From: Gramella sp. MT6
GTDB taxonomy: Bacteria > Bacteroidota > Bacteroidia > Flavobacteriales > Flavobacteriaceae
Reading direction: 5' to 3'
Assembly: GCF_019357415.1 (NCBI RefSeq)
Contig: NZ_CP048410.1
Coordinates: 2,141,001-2,205,000, forward strand
Length of the DNA stretch: 64,000 nt
Below, in pieces: positions 51,274 through 60,346 of this stretch. How positions within the stretch are numbered: the stretch's first letter is position 1; every line of letters begins with the position of its first letter. The notes beneath the pieces were generated by a model, which saw nothing but the letters and a program-made list of their open reading frames with translations, made no database searches and was not told the DNA's origin. The translations under genes were made by a program, and so were the position numbers.

Positions 51274-53739
51274 TTAAAACTTTAGACCGAAGATAAAAGC
51301 ACCATCCCTTTTTCCTCCAAAGTCCGATACCACATAATCCAGTCTTAAAAACCTGAACTTTCCAAATCCAAGATTGTCTATTCCTACCGAGTATTCTGAA
51401 TAAGGATTTCTGTCTTCAGTAATTAATCTGTGAGCTCCAACCACCAGGTTGAAGTTCAGTTTATTGATCAGGGGTAATTTTCCTAATGCCCAACCCTGGA
51501 AATCATGTTCCGCATGTATCTCAGCATAATTCTTGTTGGTGCTGAAATTGTAATAAGGCATTAAATTGAATTTACCCACATAACTTCCAAAACCTATTCT
51601 GGTCTGGTTTCCATTGAAATGTTGGTAATCTACCAGGCTGATCTCTTCAGCATTCGAGAAGATCCCTCCATTTAAAAGATATTGGAATTCACCTTTATTG
51701 CCGAGGTTAAGACTTTGCCGTATTTCGGCTTTGAACTGGTCAAAATTGTATTTGCTTTCGCTGCCGCCAAATCCTTTTTCCCAGCTTAGCTTTAATTTTG
51801 GGTATTTGGATTCATATACATCATAGCGACCATTAGGATAACTCATATATTTCTGGCCAAAAGTAATATCTGCGGTAAGATCTGTTTTGAAAATTGAATG
51901 TTCTTCAAAAGGAAGACTTCCGAAATTTTCCGGTTGCAGAGGATTATTCGAGGTATAATTACGCTCTTCCCAATCCATGATGACGTGATCTGTATGATTG
52001 GTAAGGGCCTGCCTGTTCTCCCAGGCAAATTCCCCAGACAAATTGATACCCGGAAAAACATCCTGACCATAGCCGATCTGAGCAAAGCTTTTTTCGTAAA
52101 GCTTCATATAATTTCGCTCGAAGAAAATAGTGGTGATACTATTTAAAAGAGGGGCAATCGGTTCTCTATCATTGATCTGTTCCGCGCTGGTTCCCCCAGA
52201 TATTCTAAGCACAGGCTTATTGAAATTATTGAACTTTTTCGCGAATCCGCCTTTGATCCTGAACCTATCTTCACTTAAACCATAGTCGATATTTGAAAAT
52301 ACTCGCCAGTAATTCTCCTGATCTTCACCGGTTCTCTGCCTGTAAGATAAGGTCACATCTGTATTCCAACCCTGCACCGTGTTGAAACCAATTCCAGTCA
52401 CAGGAGCACTGATATTAAAACTTCTGTGTTTCCAGGAATTGGTATATGAATATCCAAAAAGCACATCGGTTAGGCCAAATTTATTCCGGACTGCATCTAC
52501 AGAATCCTTATATTTTTTGGTGCTTTTTACCTCTTGAATACTATCTTTCCTAACATAATCTTCAATTTCTTCAGAAGTAAGTGGGACCGGTCTTAGTTCT
52601 TCCCAGTAAAGTGAATCTTTTTTATTGGCTTGTTCCTGGAAACTAAGGATCTCTCTTCCGAAGCTATTTTTAGTGAACTGCGGACTAAAATCATAATTGC
52701 TGTAAACGGCCGTGAATCTACCATTCCCGCCAAAGCCAAACATTTTAAAGCTGAAATCTACGCTTTGCGAGATCTGTATATAGAGTCCATTCTCCTTGGA
52801 ATATTTGTAATTCTGCCTGAAAACAAGTTCTTCAATAGGTGGAACCTGCACAGCCTTACCGGTGGTGGTGAGTTCTACACCGTAAATTTGCCAGAGGTCT
52901 TCCACGATATAGATATATCCTGAAAAAACGCGGTCGTTTTCTCGCTTCGGAGTTACCTTGATCTTATTAATGAGATTGCCCCAATCATCAAAAAAAGTTC
53001 CTTCGAGTTGATATTTGTAGTAGTTAAAAGCATAGTCGGCAATAGGGGAGACCATTTCACTATTGATCTCTAAAGTATTTTCATAGAAAGAAAAGTAAGC
53101 CTCTTGCGCTGAATTTAAACTGAAGCCATTATCATCACCGCTAACTTTAGAAGCGATGATCTTCTCCTTGAAGTCATCTGGTTTCTGAAAAGCGATCTCT
53201 GAAATGGTCTCACTTAGGTAAACAATTCCACTTCGGGTAGAGTCCAAACCTCCGCCGAGGTCACCCACGTCCTGGCCTAAAATTTTCTCAGGTGCATTCT
53301 TGATCCTCCATAATCCGCGGGAATAAAAATCGGCAGTAAATGATTCCAGCTTTTCGGCATTTAGTTCTCTTACATCAATAGCATTTCTAATGATCCTATT
53401 GGCGGGATTATCCCCACTTTGCACTGTAACTTCCTCCAGGCTTGTGCTTTCGGCTTTCAAAACAACATCTATCTCAATAGGGAAAGACTCAGCTTTAATT
53501 TCCTTTTTAAGCGTTTTGTAACCCAGGAACTGATATACGAGGGTGTAATTCCCTGCCTCATTTATTTTCAGCTCATAGATGCCGTCATCATTGGTTGTAG
53601 TACCTTTTGAGCCGGTTTCGGTATAAATATTTACATAGGGTAGAGGATTACCTTTTTCGTCTTTAACTTCCCCGGTAATTTGGGAAGACATCTGGGAAAC
53701 TGCAAAAAACAGTATCAGCCCAAGTAGCTTTTTAAGCAT
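51274..53739 (-). CDS. DUF5686 outer-membrane beta-barrel with carboxypeptidase-regulatory-like domain
   Basis: An 821-residue exported protein. After the signal peptide (LLGLILFFAVSQMSSQ), a CarboxypepD_reg-like beta-sandwich occupies residues ~20-105 (GEVKDEKGNPLPYVNIYTE). The remaining ~700 residues match DUF5686: FYSRGLWRIKNAP, FGYSYTNSWKHRSFNISAP and many alternating strands typical of an outer-membrane barrel, ending in FIFGLKF. The N-domain is shared with TonB-dependent receptors, but no plug domain is seen. Function unknown. It is separated from smpB by 43 nt on the same strand. Confidence 0.86.
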   Translation of the reverse strand: MLKKLLGLILFFAVSQMSSQITGEVKDEKGNPLPYVNIYTETGSKGTTTNDDGIYELKINEAGNYTLVYQFLGYKTLKKEIKAESFPIEIDVVLKAESTSLEEVTVQSGDNPANRIIRNAIDVRELNAEKLESFTADFYSRGLWRIKNAPEKILGQDVGDLGGGLDSTRSGIVYLSETISEIAFQKPDDFKEKIIASKVSGDDNGFSLNSAQEAYFSFYENTLEINSEMVSPIADYAFNYYKYQLEGTFFDDWGNLINKIKVTPKRENDRVFSGYIYIVEDLWQIYGVELTTTGKAVQVPPIEELVFRQNYKYSKENGLYIQISQSVDFSFKMFGFGGNGRFTAVYSNYDFSPQFTKNSFGREILSFQEQANKKDSLYWEELRPVPLTSEEIEDYVRKDSIQEVKSTKKYKDSVDAVRNKFGLTDVLFGYSYTNSWKHRSFNISAPVTGIGFNTVQGWNTDVTLSYRQRTGEDQENYWRVFSNIDYGLSEDRFRIKGGFAKKFNNFNKPVLRISGGTSAEQINDREPIAPLLNSITTIFFERNYMKLYEKSFAQIGYGQDVFPGINLSGEFAWENRQALTNHTDHVIMDWEERNYTSNNPLQPENFGSLPFEEHSIFKTDLTADITFGQKYMSYPNGRYDVYESKYPKLKLSWEKGFGGSESKYNFDQFKAEIRQSLNLGNKGEFQYLLNGGIFSNAEEISLVDYQHFNGNQTRIGFGSYVGKFNLMPYYNFSTNKNYAEIHAEHDFQGWALGKLPLINKLNFNLVVGAHRLITEDRNPYSEYSVGIDNLGFGKFRFLRLDYVVSDFGGKRDGAFIFGLKF

Positions 53740-53782
53740 GGATTAGATTTTGGATTTTAAGTAAAACGGAAAGATCTGAAAT

Positions 53783-54238
53783 TTATTTGTATTCTTTCTT
53801 GATTCGGTCTAATCGACGCTTGCTTTCGCGATCTTTGATGGTTTCTCTTTTATCATAAAGTTTTTTACCCTTGGCCAGAGCGATCTGTAATTTTGCAAGT
53901 CCGCGGTCATTTATGAACAATCTAAGGGGAATAATGGTCAACCCGGAATTGGTTACTTCCTTTTCCAGTTTTCTCAATTCCCGGCGCTGCAGTAATAACT
54001 TTCTTTCACTTTTGGGATTGTGATTAAAGTGAGTGGCATGAGAATATTCTTCAACATGCATATTGATAACAAAAAGCTCGTGATTATTGAATTCACAAAA
54101 ACTTTCGGCAATATTCGCTTTTCCTTCCCGTATAGCTTTGATCTCTGTTCCTGCTAATTTGATACCTGCGGTATATTTATCCAGGAATTCATAATTGAAC
54201 TTAGCTTTACGGTTCTTGATGTTGATAGTATTCTTCAT
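53783..54238 (-). CDS. smpB: SsrA-binding protein SmpB
   Basis: A 151-residue OB-fold partner of tmRNA in trans-translation. The conserved body is FLDKYTAGIKLAGTEIKAIR, NIAESFCEFNNHELFVINMH and FNHNPKSERKLLLQRRELR, with the basic C-terminal tail KRRLDRIKKEYK that folds on entering the ribosome. ATG at 54238 gives the usual N-terminus MKNTINIKNRKAKFNY; six more codons upstream are open but lack support. The -7 box at 54246-54253 would give an almost leaderless mRNA. ssrA is not in the window. Confidence 0.95.
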   Translation of the reverse strand: MKNTINIKNRKAKFNYEFLDKYTAGIKLAGTEIKAIREGKANIAESFCEFNNHELFVINMHVEEYSHATHFNHNPKSERKLLLQRRELRKLEKEVTNSGLTIIPLRLFINDRGLAKLQIALAKGKKLYDKRETIKDRESKRRLDRIKKEYK

Positions 54239-54245
54239 ACAAGCA

Positions 54246-54253
54246 CAAAAATA
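54246..54253 (-). promoter_or_regulatory. -7 element (TATTTTTG) of smpB
   Basis: Exact match on the minus strand only 7 nt before the smpB ATG, favouring the downstream start and a leaderless or very short leader. Confidence 0.45.
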
Positions 54254-54324
54254 CAAGGTTTAAGCTAATTTCATACTAAAGCAATTTTAAAATTCAGTGA
54301 ATATGGATACTAATCAAATATTGC

Positions 54325-54332
54325 TATTTTTG
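54325..54332 (+). promoter_or_regulatory. -7 element (TATTTTTG) of the 54353 lipoprotein gene
   Basis: Exact TAnnTTTG match, 20 nt before the ATG at 54353. Confidence 0.5.
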
Positions 54333-54352
54333 CGCCACTCAAATTGCCTCTT

Positions 54353-55099
54353 ATGAAAAATATATTTATCGTATTGATCATCCTCTTTTTTGCTTCATGT
54401 GCCGGTGAGAAACAGGAACTTACAGCAGAAGAGATCGTGGATAAAGCAATTAAAAACGCTGGTGGAGAAAGATATAAGAATGCCGAAATTGATTTTGTTT
54501 TCAGAAACAAAGAATATAAAAGCACAAGAGAAGGAGGGAAGTTTAGTCTCGAGAGAAAAATGACCGATTCCACCGGAAATGAGATCCGTGATATTTTAGA
54601 TAATGATGGGTTTCAAAGAATGATAAATGATACTGTAGTAGAAGTAGTAGATTCGATGAAGGTGGCTTATGGAAATTCGGTTAATTCTGTGCATTATTTC
54701 GTCCAGCTGCCTTATGGTCTTAATGCCGAAGCTGCAAAAAAGGAATTAATAGGAAAGGACAGTATTTCTGGTCGTGAATATTATGAAGTGAAAGTGACCT
54801 TTGCTGAAAATGGTGGGGGAACAGATCATGAAGACGAATACATGTACTGGATAGACACCAGGAATTTTGAAGTAGATTATCTGGCGTATAATTTTGAAAC
54901 CAACGATGGTGGTGTTCGTTTTAGAAAAGCCTTTAATCACCGAATCATTGAAGGTATTCGCTTTGTAGATTATGAAAATTACAAATACGATGACCATTCT
55001 ACTCCTTTAAAAGAACTAGATGATCTTTTCGAGAAAAGAGAGCTTGATTTGCTTTCAATTATCGAAACCAAAGATGTAAAGGTTAAACTAGGGTCTTAG
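54353..55099 (+). CDS. DUF6503-like lipoprotein
   Basis: A 248-residue predicted lipoprotein. The signal MKNIFIVLIILFFASC has lipobox FASC. ATG at 54353 begins it directly; TTG at 54344 is rejected. After it, LTAEEIVDKAIKNAGGERYK and a run of beta strands (FRNKEYKSTREGGKFSLERK, YYEVKVTFAENGG, YMYWIDTRNFEVDYLAYN) resemble the DUF6503 family of flavobacterial lipoproteins, related in shape to LolA/LppX-like half-barrels. Function unknown; outer-membrane location inferred. It is convergent with the histidine phosphatase gene, with 3 nt between the stops. Confidence 0.72.
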   Translation: MKNIFIVLIILFFASCAGEKQELTAEEIVDKAIKNAGGERYKNAEIDFVFRNKEYKSTREGGKFSLERKMTDSTGNEIRDILDNDGFQRMINDTVVEVVDSMKVAYGNSVNSVHYFVQLPYGLNAEAAKKELIGKDSISGREYYEVKVTFAENGGGTDHEDEYMYWIDTRNFEVDYLAYNFETNDGGVRFRKAFNHRIIEGIRFVDYENYKYDDHSTPLKELDDLFEKRELDLLSIIETKDVKVKLGS

Positions 55100-55102
55100 G
55101 TA

Positions 55103-55627
55103 TTAATTGATATAAAGCACCTGGCTGGTAGTCTCTCCATTTGGCAGAATCTGCACGATAAACAGTGCCCCGTTCTCCTTATCATCAATATCTCCATGCT
55201 TCCTCTTACCCAGGATAGCATTGGCTAATTGTGGTGTAGTGTTGCTGTGTCCAACTACAAGAACTGTTTTCCCTTTGGTGGCTTTCTGAAATTCCTCGTT
55301 GTTTAGATTCTTTGTGTCATAATTCAGGATCTCTAATTTATTCATTTTTACCAGGGGCATAGCCGTTTGCATGGTGCGATTGTAATTTGTGCTATAAACA
55401 GCGTCAAGATTTACATTCTTAAGTACTTCTGCCCATTTTTTCGCTCTGGCGGAACCTTCCTTAGTTAGATCTGGATTTTGATTTGAAGAGTCACTTCGGT
55501 CTTTTTCAGCATGACGTATCAAATAATACGTGGTGATCTCGTTTTGCTGATTATTCATATTGCTTTCTCCTGAAGGATTGGTGATCCCTAAAATTACTGA
55601 AAAGAAAATAGTGATAATATTAGCCAT
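55103..55627 (-). CDS. histidine phosphatase family protein, exported
   Basis: A 174-residue branch-2-sized phosphoglycerate-mutase-like phosphatase. The N-terminal NIITIFFSVILG is a possible signal or anchor. The catalytic motif is YLIRHAEKD (Arg38, His39); a second Arg is in YSTNYNRTMQTA, and the second His in LVVGHSNTTPQ. All core residues are intact. Relatives include SixA and broad-specificity phosphatases; the substrate is unknown. It sits 39 nt after the phytase-like esterase gene on the same strand and may be co-transcribed. Confidence 0.86.
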   Translation of the reverse strand: MANIITIFFSVILGITNPSGESNMNNQQNEITTYYLIRHAEKDRSDSSNQNPDLTKEGSARAKKWAEVLKNVNLDAVYSTNYNRTMQTAMPLVKMNKLEILNYDTKNLNNEEFQKATKGKTVLVVGHSNTTPQLANAILGKRKHGDIDDKENGALFIVQILPNGETTSQVLYIN

Positions 55628-55666
55628 AATCGTGTTGATTTATTTGAACATTTGACGTTTTGAGGT

Positions 55667-56782
55667 CTAATCTGTTACAGAATCTCCGTCCTTGATTTTT
55701 ATTTGCATTAAAATAAACTGGTTTATCTGCTCAGCAAAACTGTTGAAATTATTGTCTGAAACAAGTAATAAAGATCGTTCACCATTTTCAAGGGTTGGTC
55801 CAAAACACATTCCTTCAATATTGTCTACGATCTCTCGGGTTAACTGATCTTTTACCGATTTAAAATTGAATATAAGTTTCTTTTCGGCTTTGTTGTATTT
55901 TTCGCCCTTTAGCTCATTCTTGTCAAGAATGTTAGTAGCTTTTGATGCATCTACATCAAAAATTTTCACAGTATTACCGTGTGAGCCATATCCCGCAGAA
56001 TAGGACCTTTCAAGTATTAAAAATTTATCCTGGTCATATTCCAGGATCTCTGTAACCCCATTCACAGCAAAATAATTAATAGGTAATTTTGAAACGCCAT
56101 CAAGTTTATAGGCGAATTGTTTCACTGGTTTCCCGGTTTCCTTATCGTATTTTGTGATCCTAACGTGAGACCTGGAAGGATAGATCTTAGGTTTGGGACC
56201 ATCTTCTTCCAAGGGCAATTCCATAGCAACCCAGTAACCCTTATTATCAATACTCTCAGTAATTCCCTCAAAGACACCATTGTTTCTCGGTTTCTGAGCT
56301 GAATTGGAGTTAAAATAGTCTGGAATTGTATAGGCTTTTTTTGCATGGCCAAGGATCGAGATCTCATAAATACCCGGATCTTTTCTGTCATCGATGGCAC
56401 CTTCACTAGTGACAATAAATTTGGTTCGATCCTTATCGTATCTGATAGCTTCCAGGTCGAAAACCTTATTTCGAAACTCTTCAGTTTTTTTAATAATTAT
56501 AAGTTGATCCACTGCAATCTCCCTGATCTTTTTATCTTCAATTATTAGGTCTGCGAGATAAATACGTGGATTGCCCGCATCATCGCTAACCATAAATAAC
56601 TTTTCATTTTTATAATCTATACCAGATAATCCCCCTACAGCTGTTTGATCAATCTCAGTTTCTGCCGGTAAGACATATTCGTCTAGAAATCTTAATTCAA
56701 CATTATCATTTTCGATCTTTCTGGTTACCGCACAACCGCTAAGCACTATAGAAAGAAGGCACAGGATCGATATTTTCTTCAT
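55667..56782 (-). CDS. esterase-like-activity-of-phytase family lipoprotein
   Basis: A 371-residue lipoprotein (SILCLLSIVLSGCAVTRK, lipobox LSGC). The domain is the phytase-esterase-like beta-propeller family (PF13449 type): VGGLSGIDYKNEKLFMVSDD, FDLEAIRYDKDRTKFIVTSE, NNGVFEGITE and EGMCFGPTLENGERSLLLVS. The family is named after a phytase-associated activity, but substrates are mostly unknown. It is likely periplasmic or outer-membrane. A -7 box lies 17 nt upstream. The histidine phosphatase gene follows, so the pair may act on phosphorylated compounds; this is inference. Confidence 0.84.
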   Translation of the reverse strand: MKKISILCLLSIVLSGCAVTRKIENDNVELRFLDEYVLPAETEIDQTAVGGLSGIDYKNEKLFMVSDDAGNPRIYLADLIIEDKKIREIAVDQLIIIKKTEEFRNKVFDLEAIRYDKDRTKFIVTSEGAIDDRKDPGIYEISILGHAKKAYTIPDYFNSNSAQKPRNNGVFEGITESIDNKGYWVAMELPLEEDGPKPKIYPSRSHVRITKYDKETGKPVKQFAYKLDGVSKLPINYFAVNGVTEILEYDQDKFLILERSYSAGYGSHGNTVKIFDVDASKATNILDKNELKGEKYNKAEKKLIFNFKSVKDQLTREIVDNIEGMCFGPTLENGERSLLLVSDNNFNSFAEQINQFILMQIKIKDGDSVTD

Positions 56783-56799
56783 GGGAAATATTTGGAATC

Positions 56800-56807
56800 C
56801 AAAAATA
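56800..56807 (-). promoter_or_regulatory. -7 element (TATTTTTG) of the phytase-like esterase gene
   Basis: Exact match on the minus strand, 17 nt before the ATG at 56782. Confidence 0.45.
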
Positions 56808-56900
56808 ACAAATGTTTAAGACAATAATAGGAGTTTCTTGGGACACCTAAGCGTGATGTTTGGGTACCTTTATTTTATTAACATCTAAAACCAATAAATT

Positions 56901-57086
56901 ATGAATGAAGATCAGAGAGAAGGTAAGTGGAAACAAATTAAAGGTGAATTTAAACAGAAGTATGGAAAATTAACCGACGATGATACCACTTATTCTGAAG
57001 GAAAATTTGATGAGATGCTTGGAAGAATGCAAGAAAAGACAGGAAAATCTAAGGAAGAATTGAAAAATGAAATCGATAAATGGTGA
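56901..57086 (+). CDS. CsbD-family stress protein
   Basis: A 61-residue highly charged protein of the CsbD family: NEDQREGKWKQIKGEFKQKY, then LTDDDTTYSEGKFDEMLGRM and KTGKSKEELKNEID. In Bacillus csbD is a general-stress gene; in other bacteria relatives respond to osmotic or oxidative stress. The molecular role is unknown. Upstream, TTG (56838-56840) and TACCTTTA (56865-56872) give a near-consensus promoter with a 24-nt spacer. It is monocistronic, bounded by the terminator shared with clpB. Confidence 0.93.
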   Translation: MNEDQREGKWKQIKGEFKQKYGKLTDDDTTYSEGKFDEMLGRMQEKTGKSKEELKNEIDKW

Positions 57087-57101
57087 TCCTGAATAATTAA
57101 T

Positions 57102-57137
57102 AAAAAAAGGCGTTGAAGTAATTCACCGCCTTTTTTA
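57102..57137. terminator. bidirectional intrinsic terminator
   Basis: Stem GGCG-T-TGAA / TTCA-C-CGCC with GTAA loop, flanked by A and T runs, between the convergent csbD-like and clpB genes. Confidence 0.88.
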
Positions 57138-57157
57138 TTTTAAAAACTAATATTTAA

Positions 57158-59764
57158 TTAATCATTTTTCGCGAGTTCTTCCTGGTTCCTGAAAACCAGT
57201 TCGTCATTGAACTCATCCAGCAAAATGATACTGTCTGTGTGAATATTTCCAGCAAGTATCTCTTTGGAGAGTTTATTTAAAACTTCTCTTTGAACCACCC
57301 TTTTCACCGGTCTTGCACCAAACTGTGGATCAAATCCTTTTGCCGCAAGATATTCAATAGCTTCTTCAGTAGCATCCAGAACAATATGTTGTTTTGCCAG
57401 CATCTTTTTAACTCCTTTCAACTGCAGACCTACGATCTCTTTGATGTCCTTTTGTGTAAGCGGACTAAACATTACAATGTCGTCTATCCTGTTGATAAAT
57501 TCAGGTCTTACGCTTTGCTTTAATAATCCGAGAACTTCAGTCTTTGCAGCTTCCATGGCTGTATCAATATCTTTGATATTCTCAAATTTCTCCTGGATGA
57601 TATGACTTCCCATATTCGAGGTCATAATAATTATGGTGTTTTTGAAGTCAGCCAGTCTACCTTTGTTATCTGTCAGTCTACCTTCATCAAGTACCTGTAA
57701 AAGGATATTAAAAGTATCAGGATGCGCTTTTTCGATCTCATCAAGCAGGATAACCGAATATGGTTTTCTTCTTACTGCTTCGGTTAACTGACCACCTTCA
57801 TCATATCCAACATATCCTGGAGGTGCTCCAACTAATCTGCTTACCGCATGCCTCTCCTGGTATTCACTCATGTCTATCCTGGTCATCGCCGACTCGTCAT
57901 CGAAAAGGTATTCTGCCAGTGCTTTAGCTAATTCGGTTTTACCAACCCCGGTAGTACCAAGGAATAAAAAGGATCCAACTGGTCTTTTCTGGTCCTGTAG
58001 TCCGGCGCGGCTTCTTCTAACCGCATCACTTACAGCGATGATTGCTTCATCCTGACCAACCACTCGTTTGTGAAGATCCTGCTCCAGGCGTAATAATTTT
58101 TCACGGTCGCTCTGTAGCATTTTGGTTACAGGTATTCCTGTCCATTTTGCTACGACTTCCGCAATATCTTCATTAGTCACCTCTTCCTGGATCAAAGATT
58201 TCTCGTTCTGGTTTTCTGCAACCTTTTCCTGAAGTTTTTCCAGTTTCTCCTGGGCTTCTTTGATCTTACCGTAGCGTATCTCTGCTACCTTCCCGTAATC
58301 TCCCTCGCGTTCAGCTCTTTCAGCTTCCAGCCTGTAATCTTCAATTTCAGATTTTAGATTCTGAATATTATCTACGATCTCTTTCTCGCTCATCCAACGA
58401 GCATGCAGATCGTTTCTTTCTTCCTTAAGATTGGCCAGGTCTGCTCTTAAAGATTTTAGTTTGGCTTCATCTTTTTCTCTTTTTATCGCTTCTATCTCGA
58501 TCTCTAATTGCATGATCTTACGGTCCAACACATCGAGTTCTTCTGGCTTGGAGTTGATCTCCATGCGCAGTTTTGAAGCGGCTTCGTCCATAAGGTCAAT
58601 CGCCTTATCTGGAAGGAAACGGTTGGTGATGTATCGCTGAGATAACTCTACCGCGGCAATGATCGCCTCATCTTTGATCCTAACTTTGTGGTGTGTTTCA
58701 TATTTTTCCTTGATCCCTCGTAAAATAGAGATCGCACTTTCGGTATCAGGTTCCTCTACGGTCACCTTCTGGAAACGCCGCTCAAGGGCCTTATCTTTTT
58801 CAAAATATTTCTGGTACTCATCTAAAGTGGTTGCACCTATGGCTCTTAATTCGCCTCGGGCAAGTGCAGGTTTCAGGATATTTGCAGCATCCATGGCGCC
58901 CTGTCCACCTCCGGCACCAACCAGGGTGTGGATCTCGTCAATGAAAAGCACAATATTACCGTCACTGGAAGTAACTTCCTTGATCACTGCTTTTAGCCTT
59001 TCCTCGAATTCCCCTTTGTACTTCGCACCTGCGATAAGCGCTCCCATATCCAGGGAGTAGATCCTTTTATCTTTTAGGTTTTCAGGCACATCTCCGTCAA
59101 CTATACGGTGAGCCAATCCTTCTGCGATCGCAGTCTTACCGGTACCCGGTTCCCCAACCAGCATTGGGTTGTTCTTGGTCCTACGTGAAAGGATCTGCAG
59201 AATTCTTCTAATCTCTTCATCTCTACCAATTACCGGATCTAATTTTCCTTCTTCTGCTAACTGGTTCAGGTTACGGGCGTATTTATCCAGCGAATTATAA
59301 GTTTCTTCTGCGCTTTGAGAGGTTACCCTGTCTCCCTGACGTAATTCAGCAATCGCTGCTTTAAGCCCTTTTTCTGTAGCTCCCTGGTCTTTCAGGATCT
59401 GAGCTACTTTGCTTGAAGATTTAAATATCGCCAGGATCAAATGCTCAATAGATACATATTCATCTTCCATTTTCTTAGCGATGGAAGAAGCTTCGTTCAC
59501 TGTTTTACTGGCTTCACGGGAAAGCATGATGTCTCCTCCACTAACTTTTGGGAAGCTTTCCAGACTCTTATCCAGGATCTGGTTAAACAGGTTTACGTTA
59601 ATGTTCAGTTTTTTCAGCAAGAATGGAGTTACATTTTCGTCTACCATGCTAATGGCTTTAAAAATGTGTTCGTTCTCAATTTGCTGATGGCCCATTTCCT
59701 GAGCAAGCTGCTGCGCCTGCTGGATAGCCTCTTGTGATTTTATAGTAAAATTATTAAAGTTCAT
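57158..59764 (-). CDS. clpB: ATP-dependent disaggregase ClpB
   Basis: An 868-residue Hsp100 chaperone that pulls proteins out of aggregates with DnaK and small heat-shock proteins. The N-domain is NFTIKSQEAIQQAQQLAQ. AAA1 has Walker A GEPGTGKTA, AAA2 has GTTGVGKTE and Walker B VILLDEIEKAH. The long coiled-coil middle domain (about 400-540) sets it apart from ClpA/C, and no ClpP-binding IGF loop is seen. It is monocistronic. The upstream region holds a CGTCATTTTGACAT element shared with hsp20. Confidence 0.97.
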   Translation of the reverse strand: MNFNNFTIKSQEAIQQAQQLAQEMGHQQIENEHIFKAISMVDENVTPFLLKKLNINVNLFNQILDKSLESFPKVSGGDIMLSREASKTVNEASSIAKKMEDEYVSIEHLILAIFKSSSKVAQILKDQGATEKGLKAAIAELRQGDRVTSQSAEETYNSLDKYARNLNQLAEEGKLDPVIGRDEEIRRILQILSRRTKNNPMLVGEPGTGKTAIAEGLAHRIVDGDVPENLKDKRIYSLDMGALIAGAKYKGEFEERLKAVIKEVTSSDGNIVLFIDEIHTLVGAGGGQGAMDAANILKPALARGELRAIGATTLDEYQKYFEKDKALERRFQKVTVEEPDTESAISILRGIKEKYETHHKVRIKDEAIIAAVELSQRYITNRFLPDKAIDLMDEAASKLRMEINSKPEELDVLDRKIMQLEIEIEAIKREKDEAKLKSLRADLANLKEERNDLHARWMSEKEIVDNIQNLKSEIEDYRLEAERAEREGDYGKVAEIRYGKIKEAQEKLEKLQEKVAENQNEKSLIQEEVTNEDIAEVVAKWTGIPVTKMLQSDREKLLRLEQDLHKRVVGQDEAIIAVSDAVRRSRAGLQDQKRPVGSFLFLGTTGVGKTELAKALAEYLFDDESAMTRIDMSEYQERHAVSRLVGAPPGYVGYDEGGQLTEAVRRKPYSVILLDEIEKAHPDTFNILLQVLDEGRLTDNKGRLADFKNTIIIMTSNMGSHIIQEKFENIKDIDTAMEAAKTEVLGLLKQSVRPEFINRIDDIVMFSPLTQKDIKEIVGLQLKGVKKMLAKQHIVLDATEEAIEYLAAKGFDPQFGARPVKRVVQREVLNKLSKEILAGNIHTDSIILLDEFNDELVFRNQEELAKND

Positions 59765-59787
59765 TATTTCTGTTTTTTAAAATTCAT

Positions 59788-59829
59788 ATGTCAAGAGGTG
59801 TACCATTAAAAATAAATGTCAAAATGACG
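59788..59829 (-). promoter_or_regulatory. GTCA/TGAC element and half-copy upstream of clpB
   Basis: On the minus strand CGTCATTTTGACAT (59829-59816) contains the palindrome GTCA-TTT-TGAC. A partial copy ending TCTTGACAT (59796-59788) lies 28 bp closer to the start. The full element matches the hsp20 box CGACAAAATGACAT at 10 of 14 positions. Confidence 0.45.
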
Positions 59830-59922
59830 CATGTTCTTGAAGAAAATAAAGACAAAACGGCAGTTTATTGGTAAACCTTCAAATTTTAGCCTTTATTTTT
59901 CTCTATTAAATTTACTTAGATT

Positions 59923-59930
59923 TACTTTTG
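59923..59930 (+). promoter_or_regulatory. -7 element (TACTTTTG) of the ytxJ-like gene
   Basis: Exact TAnnTTTG match, 14 nt before the ATG at 59945; it supports that start over the upstream ATG at 59831. Confidence 0.5.
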
Positions 59931-59944
59931 CGAAAAAGAATGTT

Positions 59945-60346
59945 ATGGGATTATTTGATAAAATGTTCAATTCAGAAAAGAAGGAAGAGAAAGTAGAAAA
60001 GAAGTCAACGCCCTGGATAGATCTTAATTCCATGGATCAGTTAGATGAAATTGAGAAAAATTCAGAAGATCATACTGTGGCTATTTTAAAACATTCTACC
60101 AGATGTGGTGTAAGTAAAATGGTACTTAGAATGTTTGAGGCAGATTATGATCTCGATGACAGCAAACCGCTGAAACTTTATTTTCTGGATCTAATAAGTC
60201 ACAGGGATATTTCTAACGAGATCGCAGAACGCTTTAGTGTAAGACATGAAAGTCCGCAACTTATCGTTCTTAAAAACAGGGAAGTGGTGCACCATTCTTC
60301 ACACCAGGAAATTTCAGCAGATAAATTAGCCGGTTTTGTAGGCTAA
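59945..60346 (+). CDS. ytxJ: YtxJ-type monothiol bacilliredoxin
   Basis: A 133-residue thioredoxin-fold protein of the bacillithiol-system YtxJ family. The redox site is KHSTRCGVSKMVLRMFE with a single Cys54, i.e. a TxCGxS monothiol motif, and SPQLIVLKNREVVHHSSHQ is the cis-Pro strand. An N-terminal charged stretch (NSEKKEEKVEKKS) precedes the fold. ATG at 59945 is chosen because the -7 box lies 14 nt upstream and MGLFDKMF is the family start. It probably removes bacillithiol from mixed disulfides. No bacillithiol-synthesis genes are in the window. Confidence 0.85.
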   Translation: MGLFDKMFNSEKKEEKVEKKSTPWIDLNSMDQLDEIEKNSEDHTVAILKHSTRCGVSKMVLRMFEADYDLDDSKPLKLYFLDLISHRDISNEIAERFSVRHESPQLIVLKNREVVHHSSHQEISADKLAGFVG

